DNA from: JBGOUP01 sp041477655
GTDB lineage: Bacteria; Patescibacteriota; UBA1384; 2-12-FULL-50-11
DNA: 30,210 nucleotides
Assembly: GCA_041477655.1 (NCBI GenBank)
Contig: JBGOUP010000006.1
Coordinates: 1-30,210, forward strand
Direction of reading: 5' to 3'
Part shown: one piece after another, positions 8,801-15,423 of the stretch
Layout: every line of letters starts with the position of its first letter
How positions within the stretch are numbered: position 1 is the stretch's first letter
Made by a program: the position numbers and the translations under genes
The notes under the pieces: generated by a model
What the model was told of the DNA's origin: nothing
What the model saw: the letters and a program-made list of their open reading frames with translations, nothing else
Databases searched by the model: none

Positions 8801-10997
8801 TGTTAACTCCGACACCTTTACCGCCAATGCTTCGACCGTTAGTTACACAGGTGCTAACGGCTCGGGCAATACCAACGTAACCACCGTCATTTACTATAAT
8901 CTCATCATCAACGCTTCAGATACATTTGATTTGGCCGGAGCAACAACTATTAATAACAACTTGACAATTACCACCGGTACGCTCGACGCTGTCTCGGGCC
9001 AAAATCGCAACCTAACTATTGGCGGCAATTACTCTAACTCGGGTACTTTCACTGCCAGAAACGACACTGTTACTTTCACCGCCACCGATACCGGCAACAC
9101 ATTGGCTGGCACACTTGGCGGTACTTCAGCTTTCTATGATCTAATATTCAGCGGTACCAACGGCGAGTGGACACCGGGCGCGGCTCTGACAGCTACCGAC
9201 GATCTGACAGTTACGGCTGGATCGTTACTTGGCACCAACAACGTTACTGTTAATGGCGGCGATGCCACTGGCGATGGGGTGGTCACCTTGACCAGTGGAA
9301 CATTCGTTATTAAAGGAATAGGTAATTTGGGCGGCAATACTGACTGGACTTTCAACAATCTAACAATCGGTAATAATTCTGGAACAACTACCACCACCGC
9401 CACCGGCACTGGCGCCATCAACCTCGGCAACACCTTAACCTTAGACGGCGGTATCGCCAGCGCTGCCACCCTTAACTGCGGCTCAAAAACCTGGAATCTG
9501 ACTGGTAATGTGGCATCACCGTTAGGCACCGGCGCCGGAGCAATCGGCCAGACCTTCACTGCCCAAACCTCAACCTTCAATTACACTGGTAACAACGGTA
9601 GCGGCAACACCAACGTTAGAGGTTACACTTACTACAATCTAATATTTAATAACGGCTCGGAAACCTACGTCCTGGATCAAAATGTCGCCGCCAACAACGA
9701 TGTTACCATTACTGCCGGCACTCTCGATGCCAACAACTCCTTTAATAGGAATCTAACCGTCAAAGGTAATTACACTAATAACGGTACTTTTACGGCCCGA
9801 TTGGCCACCGTTACCTTTAATGCCGTTACTACCGGCCACACCCTGAATGGAACGATGACCGGCACCTCGGCATTTTACAACTTAACATTCAATGGCGTCA
9901 GTGGTGCCTGGAGTTTCGGAGCTAATAATGCCACCGCCACCCATACTTTCACTATTACCAATGGCACCGTCACCGCTCCATCAACGACTCTGACCGTCGG
10001 CCTAAATTTTGCCCAAAACGGCACATTTACCCATAACTCGGGAACGGTTCTGCTCAACGGCTCGGCTCAACAAACTGTGTCGGGAACTTTAACTGGCGCT
10101 TCGAGTTTCAGTGCGCTAACAATTACCAACGCCACCGGCGCTGACGCTTCGGATTGCGAGCGAACCACATTTACACCCAGCGTTATTTTCTCGGCCTCGG
10201 CGACAACTGCCGCCACCTACACCATCACCACCGCCTCGGTTCGCATTCAGTATCTGTCCGGCGGCACCTACACCTTTAACAACATTAACTGGAACGGCCA
10301 AGCTTCCGGCACTCGTATCTACTTTAGAAACTCGGCTACATCGGGCACTTGGCTAATGAATGTAACGGCTGTTGGTAACGCCCAGACCGCCGTGTCTTAT
10401 GTAAATGTCAGTCGCTCTGATGCCTCTAGCGGCGCCCAGATTATTGCTTCGGATGGCACCAACACCGATTGCGGCACCAATACCAACTGGATGTTTGATG
10501 AAACTTTAACGCTGTCGCTAGACTCAACTTCGGTTAACTTTGGCACGCTCTCTCCCGGTGGTGGTCCTTACGACGCCACTTCTACCTTGACCTGTTCAAC
10601 CAATGCCAATAACGGCTACGTCGTCTACACCTGGGCCTCAAGGGTACTTACCGATGATCGTTCCAGCTCAACCATCGGTAATTTCACTGGTAGCAATGCC
10701 TCGCCGGCCACCTTCAACCACGATGCCAACAACAGCTACTTTGGCTATAGCACCGACGATACCAGCCTAACGGCCAGTTCCGGCGGCGGAGCGGCCGATC
10801 GCTTCAGCGGGCCGAAGTTCGCCGGATTTCGCCAAACAGGGCCAGACTCCACTACCTATGATCCAGTTGCCGACCGAGCCGCCCCGGCCACCAGCGCCCA
10901 AAATATTATCACTTACCGTGTTGACCCAACCAGTGGCCAAACCGCTGGCGATTACACAACAACAATTATCTATATTATTGCCGCTCAATTTCCATAA
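2853..10997 (+). CDS. giant (2714 aa) membrane-anchored repeat-rich surface protein
   Basis: A basic N-terminus is followed by one hydrophobic helix (about residues 28-46, FSIFLALVVALGVFAY), so the protein is probably anchored N-in with the rest outside. Residues about 180-290 look like an extracellular beta-sandwich of the macroglobulin type (LAINTNKSIFTPSESAYLQM...). From about residue 405 (TSWNTAGNWTC) to about 2530 the chain is Thr/Ser/Gly/Asn/Ala-rich beta-strand repeats, consistent with a beta-helix or stacked beta domains. Large tandem units lie at 5731-8505 and GNY.N.GTFTA repeats at 8547-9910. Near the end is a beta-helix-type closing motif (SYVNVSRSDASSG...TNWMF). The C-terminal ~170 residues (ETLTLSLDSTSVNFGTLSPG ... 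GDYTTTIIYII) resemble the end of the 12498-13628 protein. The scattered Cys pairs may be disulfides. Likely role: adhesion or a surface fibre, inferred from architecture only. Confidence 0.85.
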   Translation: MTSLPRIDGIYRQTRARIIYEYYARPVRFFSIFLALVVALGVFAYRQQIRAQLNPKPTIDQPSVKAKQGRLVSAEELLVGTSKAIPIDQPAVIDLPISLTTKPIVEIAYGADRTDYRQVTDNVGEHFKGDKGDISVEFADTKHDRLDLKPIDGKIRPGRYNVTIKDPNTKVVISQQEFYWGVLAINTNKSIFTPSESAYLQMAVLDDAGRTHCTADLSLIITTPDYKMTTFSTVDETIIRSDTCGPDNVTDNPDYTAHYAVGAPGDYQMTLNNLDTGATITDHFQVVATVPFVVERTGATRINPFKSDYAMRVSITANADFQGTVTEKIPASFQITDRGGASLATQDDWQRLSWSETLAKDQRVELTYRYQAPKISPRLYGLGPLAIGDQFQEARVWQIAADAACSSKAGTTSWNTAGNWTCANVPTTTDTVIITTNQAITLDINTASVISVVINGSSTLNLSSFTLLIGNTAAAGTALTNNGTFTASTGKVTIGGTTNVSLTTFSGSFTGSNTLNNLLFNCAEGTAARTYTGGAAIDVAGNVDMTPVGSGSARAFIYNLGGANTILGTLTETHGSLATATTSTTGTNWNLKTGKVVLSASSNILSIQTGSVWTLTGTSGNLLTNTSGTVNYGTTSTLEVTSGSGSPTLFSGTATTPHILKINAPSATVINAGLNITTDNNANNKLWVAAGVFNLEGRTLTIGTSGLWNVDASATLCIGGTTGSTTATCDSGTTQTATFTFPTATYTFDAASTIIWLNDADQTVDTTPAYGKLNFTPKLATASGTKTYTMEGAATIHGDWNIKPKASAASAVLQVSLAGTTTLDATGTTTIAPVSGANTPTANIKLHPAASDWNISSGFYDLESGGTLDGTSSSSTITASGVSGTLLTINSGTYTRGTTTFIVTSATGSPKILNTATTFHKLTINAAATVINDGAAITINNVAAATLYVQLGVFNAFNAITGPGSGNGTIQIDTTLCLGGTDNGTTATCDSGATATTARTLPTFQTYTISTNSTVIYLSDANSLTVDLQTFYNLSLTPKMTSSRTYAMGGATTINGNFNLKPKASSGSLAFATNLAGTTTVGATKTTTIQPDSTNSPTAKLDTNTSNALSTGFLDIEASGNMTAGSSAITMTGTTATLLTIGGSGTFTANTSTVSLTGNGSNTINTAGFTGSSALNNLITNITGVSKTLGADLTVNDTTTVTLGTLDTSNSGNYTLTTGKISIADSASAIFTARASTVNLSATSGILFTRGTAGVFTIGTSTVKVTSASGTPTLLSLATTFNGLTIDATGVIVGAGAVITMSGTDTSTDKLYIKNGALDDGGNTIVGSANGTMVMDSGGTLKIGNSAASTFPTNYTNGIITLNSGSTVVYQSSVNQTVSGVPTYSNLTITPVSCTPIYSLGAATTVNGDLTINGGSLVNVTFALTGPGAGSGTFTIAASAQFCLSTATASCTASGTTATTMPVFQTYSFNATSIVVYMGNVDMTISGTPAYGNLKFIPVLATAATTRTYTTGGALTINGNFDVIPTASNTTDTLLINPAGDITVAATKTTTIKPGVTNNPAATLDLRPVATDYNLSTGFLVLDSSGSGAGTLDATSAASTITLTGTTGTLFTIASAGTFTAGSSTVTLTGNGSNTINTAGLTGSNSLSNLTINITGVSKTLGADIAVTGTTTVTLGTLDTSNAGNYALTTGKISIADSASAILTARGSIVTLTATTGTLFTRGTNGVFTQGTSEVKVTGAGTTTLLSAATTFHKLTINNSSNTVSAGAAITMSNADANNKLDIQSGTLDDGGNQIVGTANGTMAMSSGTTLKLGNGSASIFPTNYTNGIISLNAASTIIYNATINQTISGVPTYGHLKLSAASGTPTKTAAANIVVIGNVTIDASNTMDMSNGNNYSLTIKGNYANSGTFTAQNGTVTFNAVTGSKTITSGGSSFYDLTFNGVSGGWTLQDAATVSDVLTITNGNLDAGAVTLTLSGTNGTPFVNSDTFTANASTVSYTGANGSGNTNVTTVIYYNLIINASDTFDLAGATTINNNLTITTGTLDAVSGQNRNLTIGGNYSNSGTFTARNDTVTFTATDTGNTLAGTLGGTSAFYDLIFSGTNGEWTPGAALTATDDLTVTAGSLLGTNNVTVNGGDATGDGVVTLTSGTFVIKGIGNLGGNTDWTFNNLTIGNNSGTTTTTATGTGAINLGNTLTLDGGIASAATLNCGSKTWNLTGNVASPLGTGAGAIGQTFTAQTSTFNYTGNNGSGNTNVRGYTYYNLIFNNGSETYVLDQNVAANNDVTITAGTLDANNSFNRNLTVKGNYTNNGTFTARLATVTFNAVTTGHTLNGTMTGTSAFYNLTFNGVSGAWSFGANNATATHTFTITNGTVTAPSTTLTVGLNFAQNGTFTHNSGTVLLNGSAQQTVSGTLTGASSFSALTITNATGADASDCERTTFTPSVIFSASATTAATYTITTASVRIQYLSGGTYTFNNINWNGQASGTRIYFRNSATSGTWLMNVTAVGNAQTAVSYVNVSRSDASSGAQIIASDGTNTDCGTNTNWMFDETLTLSLDSTSVNFGTLSPGGGPYDATSTLTCSTNANNGYVVYTWASRVLTDDRSSSTIGNFTGSNASPATFNHDANNSYFGYSTDDTSLTASSGGGAADRFSGPKFAGFRQTGPDSTTYDPVADRAAPATSAQNIITYRVDPTSGQTAGDYTTTIIYIIAAQFP
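5731..8505 (+). repeat. two tandem ~470-codon repeat units inside the giant gene
   Basis: Unit A (about 5731-7095) and unit B (about 7125-8505) align along their whole length. The best block is VSKTLGAD......TTTVTLGTLDTSN.GNY.LTTGKISIADSASAI. The GNGSNTINTAG landmark starts at about 6321 and 7737, a period of 1416 nt or 472 codons. A shortened relative (about 4990-5730) has the Cys-containing opening (CIGGTTGSTTATCDSG) and the TTFHKLTI end but lacks the GNGSNTINTAG-to-SADSAS middle. Many differences between A and B are synonymous, so the duplication is old and the protein sequence has been conserved. Confidence 0.85.
8547..9910 (+). repeat. three GNY-N-GTFTA-type repeats in the giant gene
   Basis: Three blocks starting near 8547, 9013 and 9757 encode the pattern GNY.N.GTFTA...TVTF.A...G.T..G....S.FY.L.F.G..G.W. 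They are spaced unevenly by other beta-rich segments. This second repeat class is distinct from the 472-codon units and is typical of predicted beta-helical bacterial surface proteins. Confidence 0.75.
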
Positions 10998-11020
10998 TGA
11001 CAAAAGCACGAAGCATTAAT

Positions 11021-11034
11021 TTCGAAATTCGAAA
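11021..11034. repeat. short TTCGAA repeat upstream of the four-helix-bundle gene
   Basis: TTCGAAATTCGAAA lies in the AT-rich gap just before ATG 11044. Together with the TCGGATT array after the gene (11451-11478) it brackets the four-helix-bundle gene with low-complexity, TTCGRA-like sequence unlike the surrounding coding DNA. Confidence 0.5.
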
Positions 11035-11043
11035 CAAATTCAA

Positions 11044-11421
11044 ATGGATCAAGTCATAAGCACAAAACGTTACGATTTAGAGGAAAGAACTAAGACTTTC
11101 GCCTTAAACGTGCGTCAGTTTGTCAAAAAGTTACCAAGATCAATTGCGGCCCTGGAAGATGGTAAACAATTAATCCGATCATCTGGTTCGGTTGGGGCAA
11201 ATTACATTGAAGCGAATGAAGCTTTAAGTAAAAAGGATTTCCTGTTGAGAATTAAGATTTGCCGCAAGGAAGCCAAGGAGAGTGCTTACTGGCTTAATCT
11301 TTTGCGGCACGAGATAGAAAAAACCGAGCTAAACGTGGTTACACAAGGATTGATCTTAGAAGCAACTGAATTAACGATGATTTTTAGCGCCATTATGAGG
11401 AAAACTGATGCTAAAGTTTAG
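11044..11421 (+). CDS. four-helix-bundle protein (23S rRNA intervening-sequence protein family)
   Basis: The 125-aa protein matches the S23/IVP four-helix-bundle family (TIGR02436 type). It has the hallmark LIRSSGSVGANYIEANEALSKKDFL...KEAKESAYWLNLL, and it is almost entirely helical with a basic surface. Members were first seen encoded in intervening sequences of 23S rRNA genes and share their fold with the Avd accessory protein of diversity-generating retroelements. Most occur, as here, outside rRNA, and the cellular role is not established. No SD is visible before ATG 11044. The gene is inserted between the giant surface gene and the DUF916-like gene and is flanked by low-complexity repeats, suggesting it arrived as a mobile cassette. 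Its end overlaps the annotated start of the next gene by 14 nt. Confidence 0.9.
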   Translation: MDQVISTKRYDLEERTKTFALNVRQFVKKLPRSIAALEDGKQLIRSSGSVGANYIEANEALSKKDFLLRIKICRKEAKESAYWLNLLRHEIEKTELNVVTQGLILEATELTMIFSAIMRKTDAKV

Positions 11422-12445
11422 AATTTATTATTTAGTGCTTAAATATTGTTTCGGATTTCGGATTTCGGATTTCGGATTTTTAAGATTTATCTTTTTGCTC
11501 TTTTCTCTTTCATTTTTAATATTCGATCAACCCATGTCGATCATGGCTCAAACCAAGGCTATTAGCCCAACATTGAGTATTTCGCCAGCCATCGTTCGCC
11601 AAACCGTCAAGCCTGGCCAAACCACGACAGTAACGCTTAAAATTACTAACCTCGGTAGTGACCCTATCCCGATGACGGCTGGCAAACTAAACATTAGCCA
11701 GATCAGCAACGATGGAGCGCCGGTTTTCACCGACCAACCCCGACCCCGTTCGGCCATAGATTGGCTCAATGTCAAATCGCCCGATATTATCGTTTCGCCA
11801 GGGGAAAAACGCCAAGTGCCCATCGAGGTAACGGCGCCGGCCAACACCGCGCCCGGTGGTTACTTGGCCGCCGTTATCTGGCAAGCTAAGTTGCCGTCGT
11901 TTTATTTTGACCTCGATGCCAACGCCAAAGTTTTGCCAGCTTTGTCGGTTTCTTTTCTATTGAGCATTGATGGCGGGACGCCGGCAACAATCCAAGATCT
12001 GAAAATCAAACAGATCCAAACGCCCAAATTTGTGACCGGCTTGCCGGTGGCGGTGGTAACGGAAATAGAAAATCCCACCGATTTCTTTATTTTCTTAAAC
12101 GGCAAGGTTGCCCTCAAGCGGACCTTCTTTAGTAGAGAAGATACGATTGATGATCTTCAGGATTCAGTCATTTTGCCCCAATCCAGCCGAACCTATATTG
12201 CCGCTTACAATAAATCCCTTATCCCCAATGTCTATCAAGCTAGTATCAGATTAGGCAGTGGTGACCAAACGCTGGTGGCCTCGGCTAAGTTTGTGGCTCT
12301 ACCTTGGCAATACATTATTATAGTCGTCCTACTCTTGCTAATATTCGGAACGTTGATTCTGCGTCGGCGCTTGCGCTTAGCCTGGCGGACTTTGCTTGGT
12401 AAAGAAGATAATCGGCAACAACCAAATCGGCCGATCATTCGCTAG
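11408..12445 (+). CDS. DUF916-like (WxL-interacting-protein-like) membrane-anchored surface protein
   Basis: The 345-aa protein has a hydrophobic signal-like N-terminus (FIFLLFSLSFLIF), two beta-sandwich domains and a C-terminal transmembrane helix (about residues 303-322, YIIIVVLLLLIFGTLILRRR) with a short basic tail. The first domain (SISPAIVRQTVKPGQTTTVT, then a VSPGEK..VPIEV..P....GGY.AAV block) follows the pattern of DUF916, the peptidoglycan-binding domain of Firmicutes WxL-interacting proteins, so a cell-wall or surface-complex anchor is inferred. The start is uncertain: ATG 11408 overlaps the four-helix gene, and codons 15-25 are made of the TCGGATT array. A TTG inside the hydrophobic stretch or ATG 11534 are alternatives, though the latter would lose the signal sequence. 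A paralogue lies at 13660-14598. Confidence 0.75.
   Translation: MLKFRIYYLVLKYCFGFRISDFGFLRFIFLLFSLSFLIFDQPMSIMAQTKAISPTLSISPAIVRQTVKPGQTTTVTLKITNLGSDPIPMTAGKLNISQISNDGAPVFTDQPRPRSAIDWLNVKSPDIIVSPGEKRQVPIEVTAPANTAPGGYLAAVIWQAKLPSFYFDLDANAKVLPALSVSFLLSIDGGTPATIQDLKIKQIQTPKFVTGLPVAVVTEIENPTDFFIFLNGKVALKRTFFSREDTIDDLQDSVILPQSSRTYIAAYNKSLIPNVYQASIRLGSGDQTLVASAKFVALPWQYIIIVVLLLLIFGTLILRRRLRLAWRTLLGKEDNRQQPNRPIIR
11451..11478 (+). repeat. four perfect copies of the heptamer TCGGATT
   Basis: Four exact tandem TCGGATT units are followed by TTTT. They lie in the 5' coding region of the 11408 gene and encode part of its N-terminus (GFRISDFGF). A 7-nt unit makes length changes frameshifting, so the array could vary the N-terminus or switch the frame. 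Confidence 0.9.
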
Positions 12446-12447
12446 AC

Positions 12448-12476
12448 TTGACAAGAAATTATTAACACGGGATATT
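12448..12476 (+). promoter_or_regulatory. sigma70-type promoter for the 12498 secreted protein
   Basis: TTGACA (12448-12453), a 17-bp spacer and GATATT (12471-12476) are followed about 12 nt later by an SD (GGAGGG, 12489-12494) and ATG 12498. The consensus -35 suggests strong, independent expression of the secreted protein. Confidence 0.65.
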
Positions 12477-12497
12477 AGATATATGAATGGAGGGATT

Positions 12498-13628
12498 ATG
12501 CGGAAACTAAAATTATTATTGACGGTGCTGTTATCATTGGCGATAGCGATTTCTCCGTTTGTCAGCCAGAAAGCTTTTGCCGCTCGGCCGGATAGTTTAA
12601 AAGATACCCTTGGCGATTCTCGGCCATCAATCGCTGCTAATCACCAGATAGTCCTTGATGTTTCCGCCGGCAGTACTTTTTCAGACGGCCTAACAGTGAT
12701 CGTTACTTTCCCGGCTGGTTACGACCTAACAGCCTTAACAATGACCGATGTTGACTTTCTTAACGGCGCCACAAACGAGACACTTCAAGCTGGCGCCTGC
12801 GGCGCCACCGACACGGTTCGCTATGTACTCGCTAGCCAAGTGGTCACATTTACAGCCTGCAACGCTTACTCCGAAGAAGCCGCTGGCACGGCTATTACCA
12901 TGAAGTTTGGCTCAAACGCCGTTGGCGGTACGACTCGGATTGTCAACGACGTGGCTGGAACATCTCAATTGAACGTGGCTGGTTCCTACGGTGATTCGTC
13001 TCAAGACACGGTCTTGGTCATCACTAGCGCGGTGACCGTTTCGGCTACTATCGATGAAGCATTAACTATGACAGTGGGGGCTCTTGTCCTTGCTTCTTGC
13101 CCGACTCTTGGCGGTACGAAAACAGATAGTACCGCTACGACCGTCCCTTGGGGTACAGCTGGCGTTATTACCACTGAGGCGTTCTGGGATTCCTGCCAGC
13201 AGCTAACCGCGGTAACTAACGCCCTAGGAGGCTATACCGTAACCGTATATACCACCACCGGACTTGACTCCGGCGCCAATCCTTTCGCTGTCGGCGCGTG
13301 TGATGGCGCTTGTACTCTGACTACCCCCAACACTTGGGCCACTGCCACTAATAATGGTTACGCGGTTTGTATGAAAGACTCCAGCGGAAATGCCGGGGTC
13401 ACGGCTAACGCCGCCTGGGTAAACGCAACCAACCAATGTGGCGACGGCACTCAAAAGTTTGAACTAGTCGCCGATCTGTCCGGCGCCGATGTCCCATCAA
13501 CCATTATGTCCAGCGCCACTGCAGTAACAGATGTTTCGATAATAGGTTGGAGAATTTCGGCTGACGCTACCCAAGCTCCAGGCGCCTATACCGCTACGGC
13601 CGACTACATCACCACCGGTACTTTCTAG
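12498..13628 (+). CDS. secreted beta-rich surface protein sharing a C-terminal domain type with the giant protein
   Basis: The ATG at 12498 is preferred over an upstream in-frame ATG (12396) because it follows a GGAGGG SD and begins a clean signal peptide (MRKLKLLLTVLLSLAIAISPFVSQKAFA, cleavage after AFA). The mature ~350 residues are Thr/Ala/Gly-rich and beta-predicted, with several Cys pairs and no transmembrane anchor. The second half (VTVSATIDEALTMTV ... GGYTVTVYTTTGLDSG ... APGAYTATADYITTGTF) parallels the C-terminus of the giant protein (ETLTLSLDSTSVNF ... NGYVVYTWASR ... GDYTTTIIYII). The layout, next to two DUF916-like proteins, recalls Firmicutes WxL loci, although no WxL signature is seen. 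It may be an abundant surface-layer or fibre component; this is inference. Confidence 0.75.
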   Translation: MRKLKLLLTVLLSLAIAISPFVSQKAFAARPDSLKDTLGDSRPSIAANHQIVLDVSAGSTFSDGLTVIVTFPAGYDLTALTMTDVDFLNGATNETLQAGACGATDTVRYVLASQVVTFTACNAYSEEAAGTAITMKFGSNAVGGTTRIVNDVAGTSQLNVAGSYGDSSQDTVLVITSAVTVSATIDEALTMTVGALVLASCPTLGGTKTDSTATTVPWGTAGVITTEAFWDSCQQLTAVTNALGGYTVTVYTTTGLDSGANPFAVGACDGACTLTTPNTWATATNNGYAVCMKDSSGNAGVTANAAWVNATNQCGDGTQKFELVADLSGADVPSTIMSSATAVTDVSIIGWRISADATQAPGAYTATADYITTGTF

Positions 13629-13647
13629 ATATTTATTCCTGAGCGAG

Positions 13648-13653
13648 TATACT
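13648..13653 (+). promoter_or_regulatory. -10 box placed for a leaderless transcript of the 13660 gene
   Basis: TATACT ends 6 nt before ATG 13660, which would put the transcription start on the A of the start codon. There is no SD and no clear -35. It would begin the run of closely spaced genes 13660-17608. Confidence 0.5.
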
Positions 13654-13659
13654 AAAAAT

Positions 13660-14598
13660 ATGGGTAAATTGAGGAGAGTCTTTTTAACCTGCCTAGCAGT
13701 TGCAACCTGTTTTTTATTTTCTAGCCCGGATCTAATCGCCCAAGCCCAAAGCCAACTTTCTACCACTATTTCCCCAGTCACCTTCGAACTAAGCGCTAAC
13801 CCCGGCGAAAAATTGGACAATGCGGTTAAGGTAACTAATGTCAGTGACCAACCTATTAGTTACAAGATGGAGGTGGAGTCGTTTACTGGCAACGAAAATG
13901 GCCAAGCCACTGTAGTCCAAAATGATCCCAATCCCGATCTGGCATTGAAGGATTGGGTTAAATTAAGCCCGTCCGCATTCACCCTGCCATCTAAACAAAG
14001 TCAAACGATCAATGTGATTATTACTATCCCCAAAAACGCTGAACCAGGTGGTCGCTACGCCTCGATCCTAGCCTCAACATCTGGAAGCTCCGATCTGTCC
14101 GGCACTGGAGCGCACGTCGGTAGTAAAATCGGCACGCTGGTGCTGTTGAGTGTTCGCGGCGATATTAAGTATCAGGCAGAAGTAACTAAGTTTGACGCCG
14201 ACCAAAAATTGTTCCAGCACAGCCCGATTAATTTTCAAACCCGCATTCACAATGACAGCTCGGTTCACATTAAACCCAAGGGTTTTGTTAGCATCGCCGA
14301 CACATTTGGCCACAAAGTTGCCGATATACCCTTTGACGAACGTAACGCCTTGCCCAAATCTGATCGATTAATACAGACGAAGTATGATAAACCGCTAGGC
14401 ATTGGCAAATACACCGCCACCCTGTCACTAATTTACGGCGAAAAAAATGACCAATTGATTTCAACCACGTCATTCATTGTTTTTCCTTGGAAAACCGGCT
14501 TGCCAATTATCGCTGGCATCTTGATTGTGTTGTGGTATTTGGTTGCCCGACGAAAAAGAGTAGTGGCGGCTCTAAAAATTATCTTCGGAAGGGGTTAA
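13660..14598 (+). CDS. DUF916-like membrane-anchored surface protein (second copy)
   Basis: The 312-aa protein has an N-terminal signal peptide (to about residue 30, LIAQAQ), a first beta-sandwich (TTISPVTFELSANPGEKLDN..VKVTN, then LPSKQSQTINVIITIPKNAEPGGRYAS) and a second one (SVRGDIKYQAEVTKFDAD...). A C-terminal transmembrane helix follows (TGLPIIAGILIVLWYLVA) with a basic tail. It has the same architecture as the 11408 gene product and matches the DUF916 pattern of WxL-interacting proteins, so a role in anchoring or chaperoning neighbouring surface proteins is inferred. It heads a cluster with very short junctions: 3 nt to the dockerin gene, TAATG to the first cohesin gene and ATGA to the second. 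Confidence 0.75.
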   Translation: MGKLRRVFLTCLAVATCFLFSSPDLIAQAQSQLSTTISPVTFELSANPGEKLDNAVKVTNVSDQPISYKMEVESFTGNENGQATVVQNDPNPDLALKDWVKLSPSAFTLPSKQSQTINVIITIPKNAEPGGRYASILASTSGSSDLSGTGAHVGSKIGTLVLLSVRGDIKYQAEVTKFDADQKLFQHSPINFQTRIHNDSSVHIKPKGFVSIADTFGHKVADIPFDERNALPKSDRLIQTKYDKPLGIGKYTATLSLIYGEKNDQLISTTSFIVFPWKTGLPIIAGILIVLWYLVARRKRVVAALKIIFGRG

Positions 14599-14601
14599 GA
14601 G

Positions 14602-15423
14602 ATGACCGGGAAGGCTCGGTTACTTGGCCTAATTGTACTGGGGCTAACTCTATCAATTGGTTTCGTTCCAACTAATGTGGCTCAGGCGATTAGCTCAAGT
14701 GTTGATCTGTCGGCAACGATCGCTGGCGGTGGCACAACTGGCAACGTCAAGTTTACCGGCGACGCCTTCCCTAACGCTCTGGTAACGATTTTAATGGGCG
14801 GATCAGTCGTTGGCACAACCAGCGCCAACGGTTTAAGCGCCTTTAACAAAACCATAATCAATATCAACGCCGGCGTTCACACTTTCAGCCTTTATGCCCA
14901 GAATGGGCAAGGTAAAAAAACCGTCACCATTAGTTTCAACGCCAACGTCATTGCCAATGCCACCATCACTTTCAGCGGCATTCTGCTTTCTCCGATTGTG
15001 ACAGTGCCAGATAGTATCAAACGGCCAGAGTCGCTAACCGAGAGCGGAGTGGCCAAGCAAGCCAGCACCGTTACTACTTTCACCCACTCCGACACTATCA
15101 CCAAGCAGACTGGCACTGATGGTGGCGGAAACTGGGCTGTTACGATTAACGACGTCCTGCATTTGGGTAGCCACAACGTCACCGCCTTAGTCATAGCTAA
15201 TGGTGGTGCCCAGAGTGAGCTAACTAACCCAATTGACTTTCTGGTTAAAATATCGGCCGATCTTAATATTGATACGCGAGTAAATTTGACCGACTTCTCC
15301 ATTCTAATGTTTAGCTACGGACAGAATAACCCTGGCGCCAAAGCCTCGGATATCAACGATGATACCCATGTTGATCTAATTGATTTCTCGGTGATGATGT
15401 TCTACTGGACAGGGCTTCAGTAA
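14602..15423 (+). CDS. secreted protein with C-terminal type I dockerin
   Basis: The 273-aa protein has a signal peptide (MTGKARLLGLIVLGLTLSIG..., cleavage near AQA), two Ig-like/beta segments (about 30-115 and 125-215) and a C-terminal dockerin at about 218-273. The dockerin has both Ca-binding half-sites: DLNIDTRVNLTDFSILMFSYG and DINDDTHVDLIDFSVMMFYW, each with the D.N.D...V...DF EF-hand-like loop. Dockerins bind cohesins tightly in a calcium-dependent way, and three cohesin genes follow directly, so they are the obvious partners. No catalytic domain is present, so the dockerin delivers a structural or binding module rather than an enzyme. Its stop TAA overlaps the next ATG (TAATG). Confidence 0.85.
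   Translation: MTGKARLLGLIVLGLTLSIGFVPTNVAQAISSSVDLSATIAGGGTTGNVKFTGDAFPNALVTILMGGSVVGTTSANGLSAFNKTIININAGVHTFSLYAQNGQGKKTVTISFNANVIANATITFSGILLSPIVTVPDSIKRPESLTESGVAKQASTVTTFTHSDTITKQTGTDGGGNWAVTINDVLHLGSHNVTALVIANGGAQSELTNPIDFLVKISADLNIDTRVNLTDFSILMFSYGQNNPGAKASDINDDTHVDLIDFSVMMFYWTGLQ

Noticed and set aside
4990..9910. CRISPR array or tandem DNA repeat
   Set aside because: The periodicity is in protein-coding units of hundreds of bases with synonymous divergence, with no short identical repeats and unique spacers. No CRISPR array or cas gene was found anywhere in the window.
11044..11421. Diversity-generating retroelement (Avd-like fold of the four-helix protein)
   Set aside because: No reverse transcriptase and no template/variable repeat pair is visible; the sequence fits the IVP/S23 branch.
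12396..12497. Upstream in-frame start for the 12498 secreted protein
   Set aside because: It overlaps the previous gene and the promoter. The SD and signal peptide fit ATG 12498.
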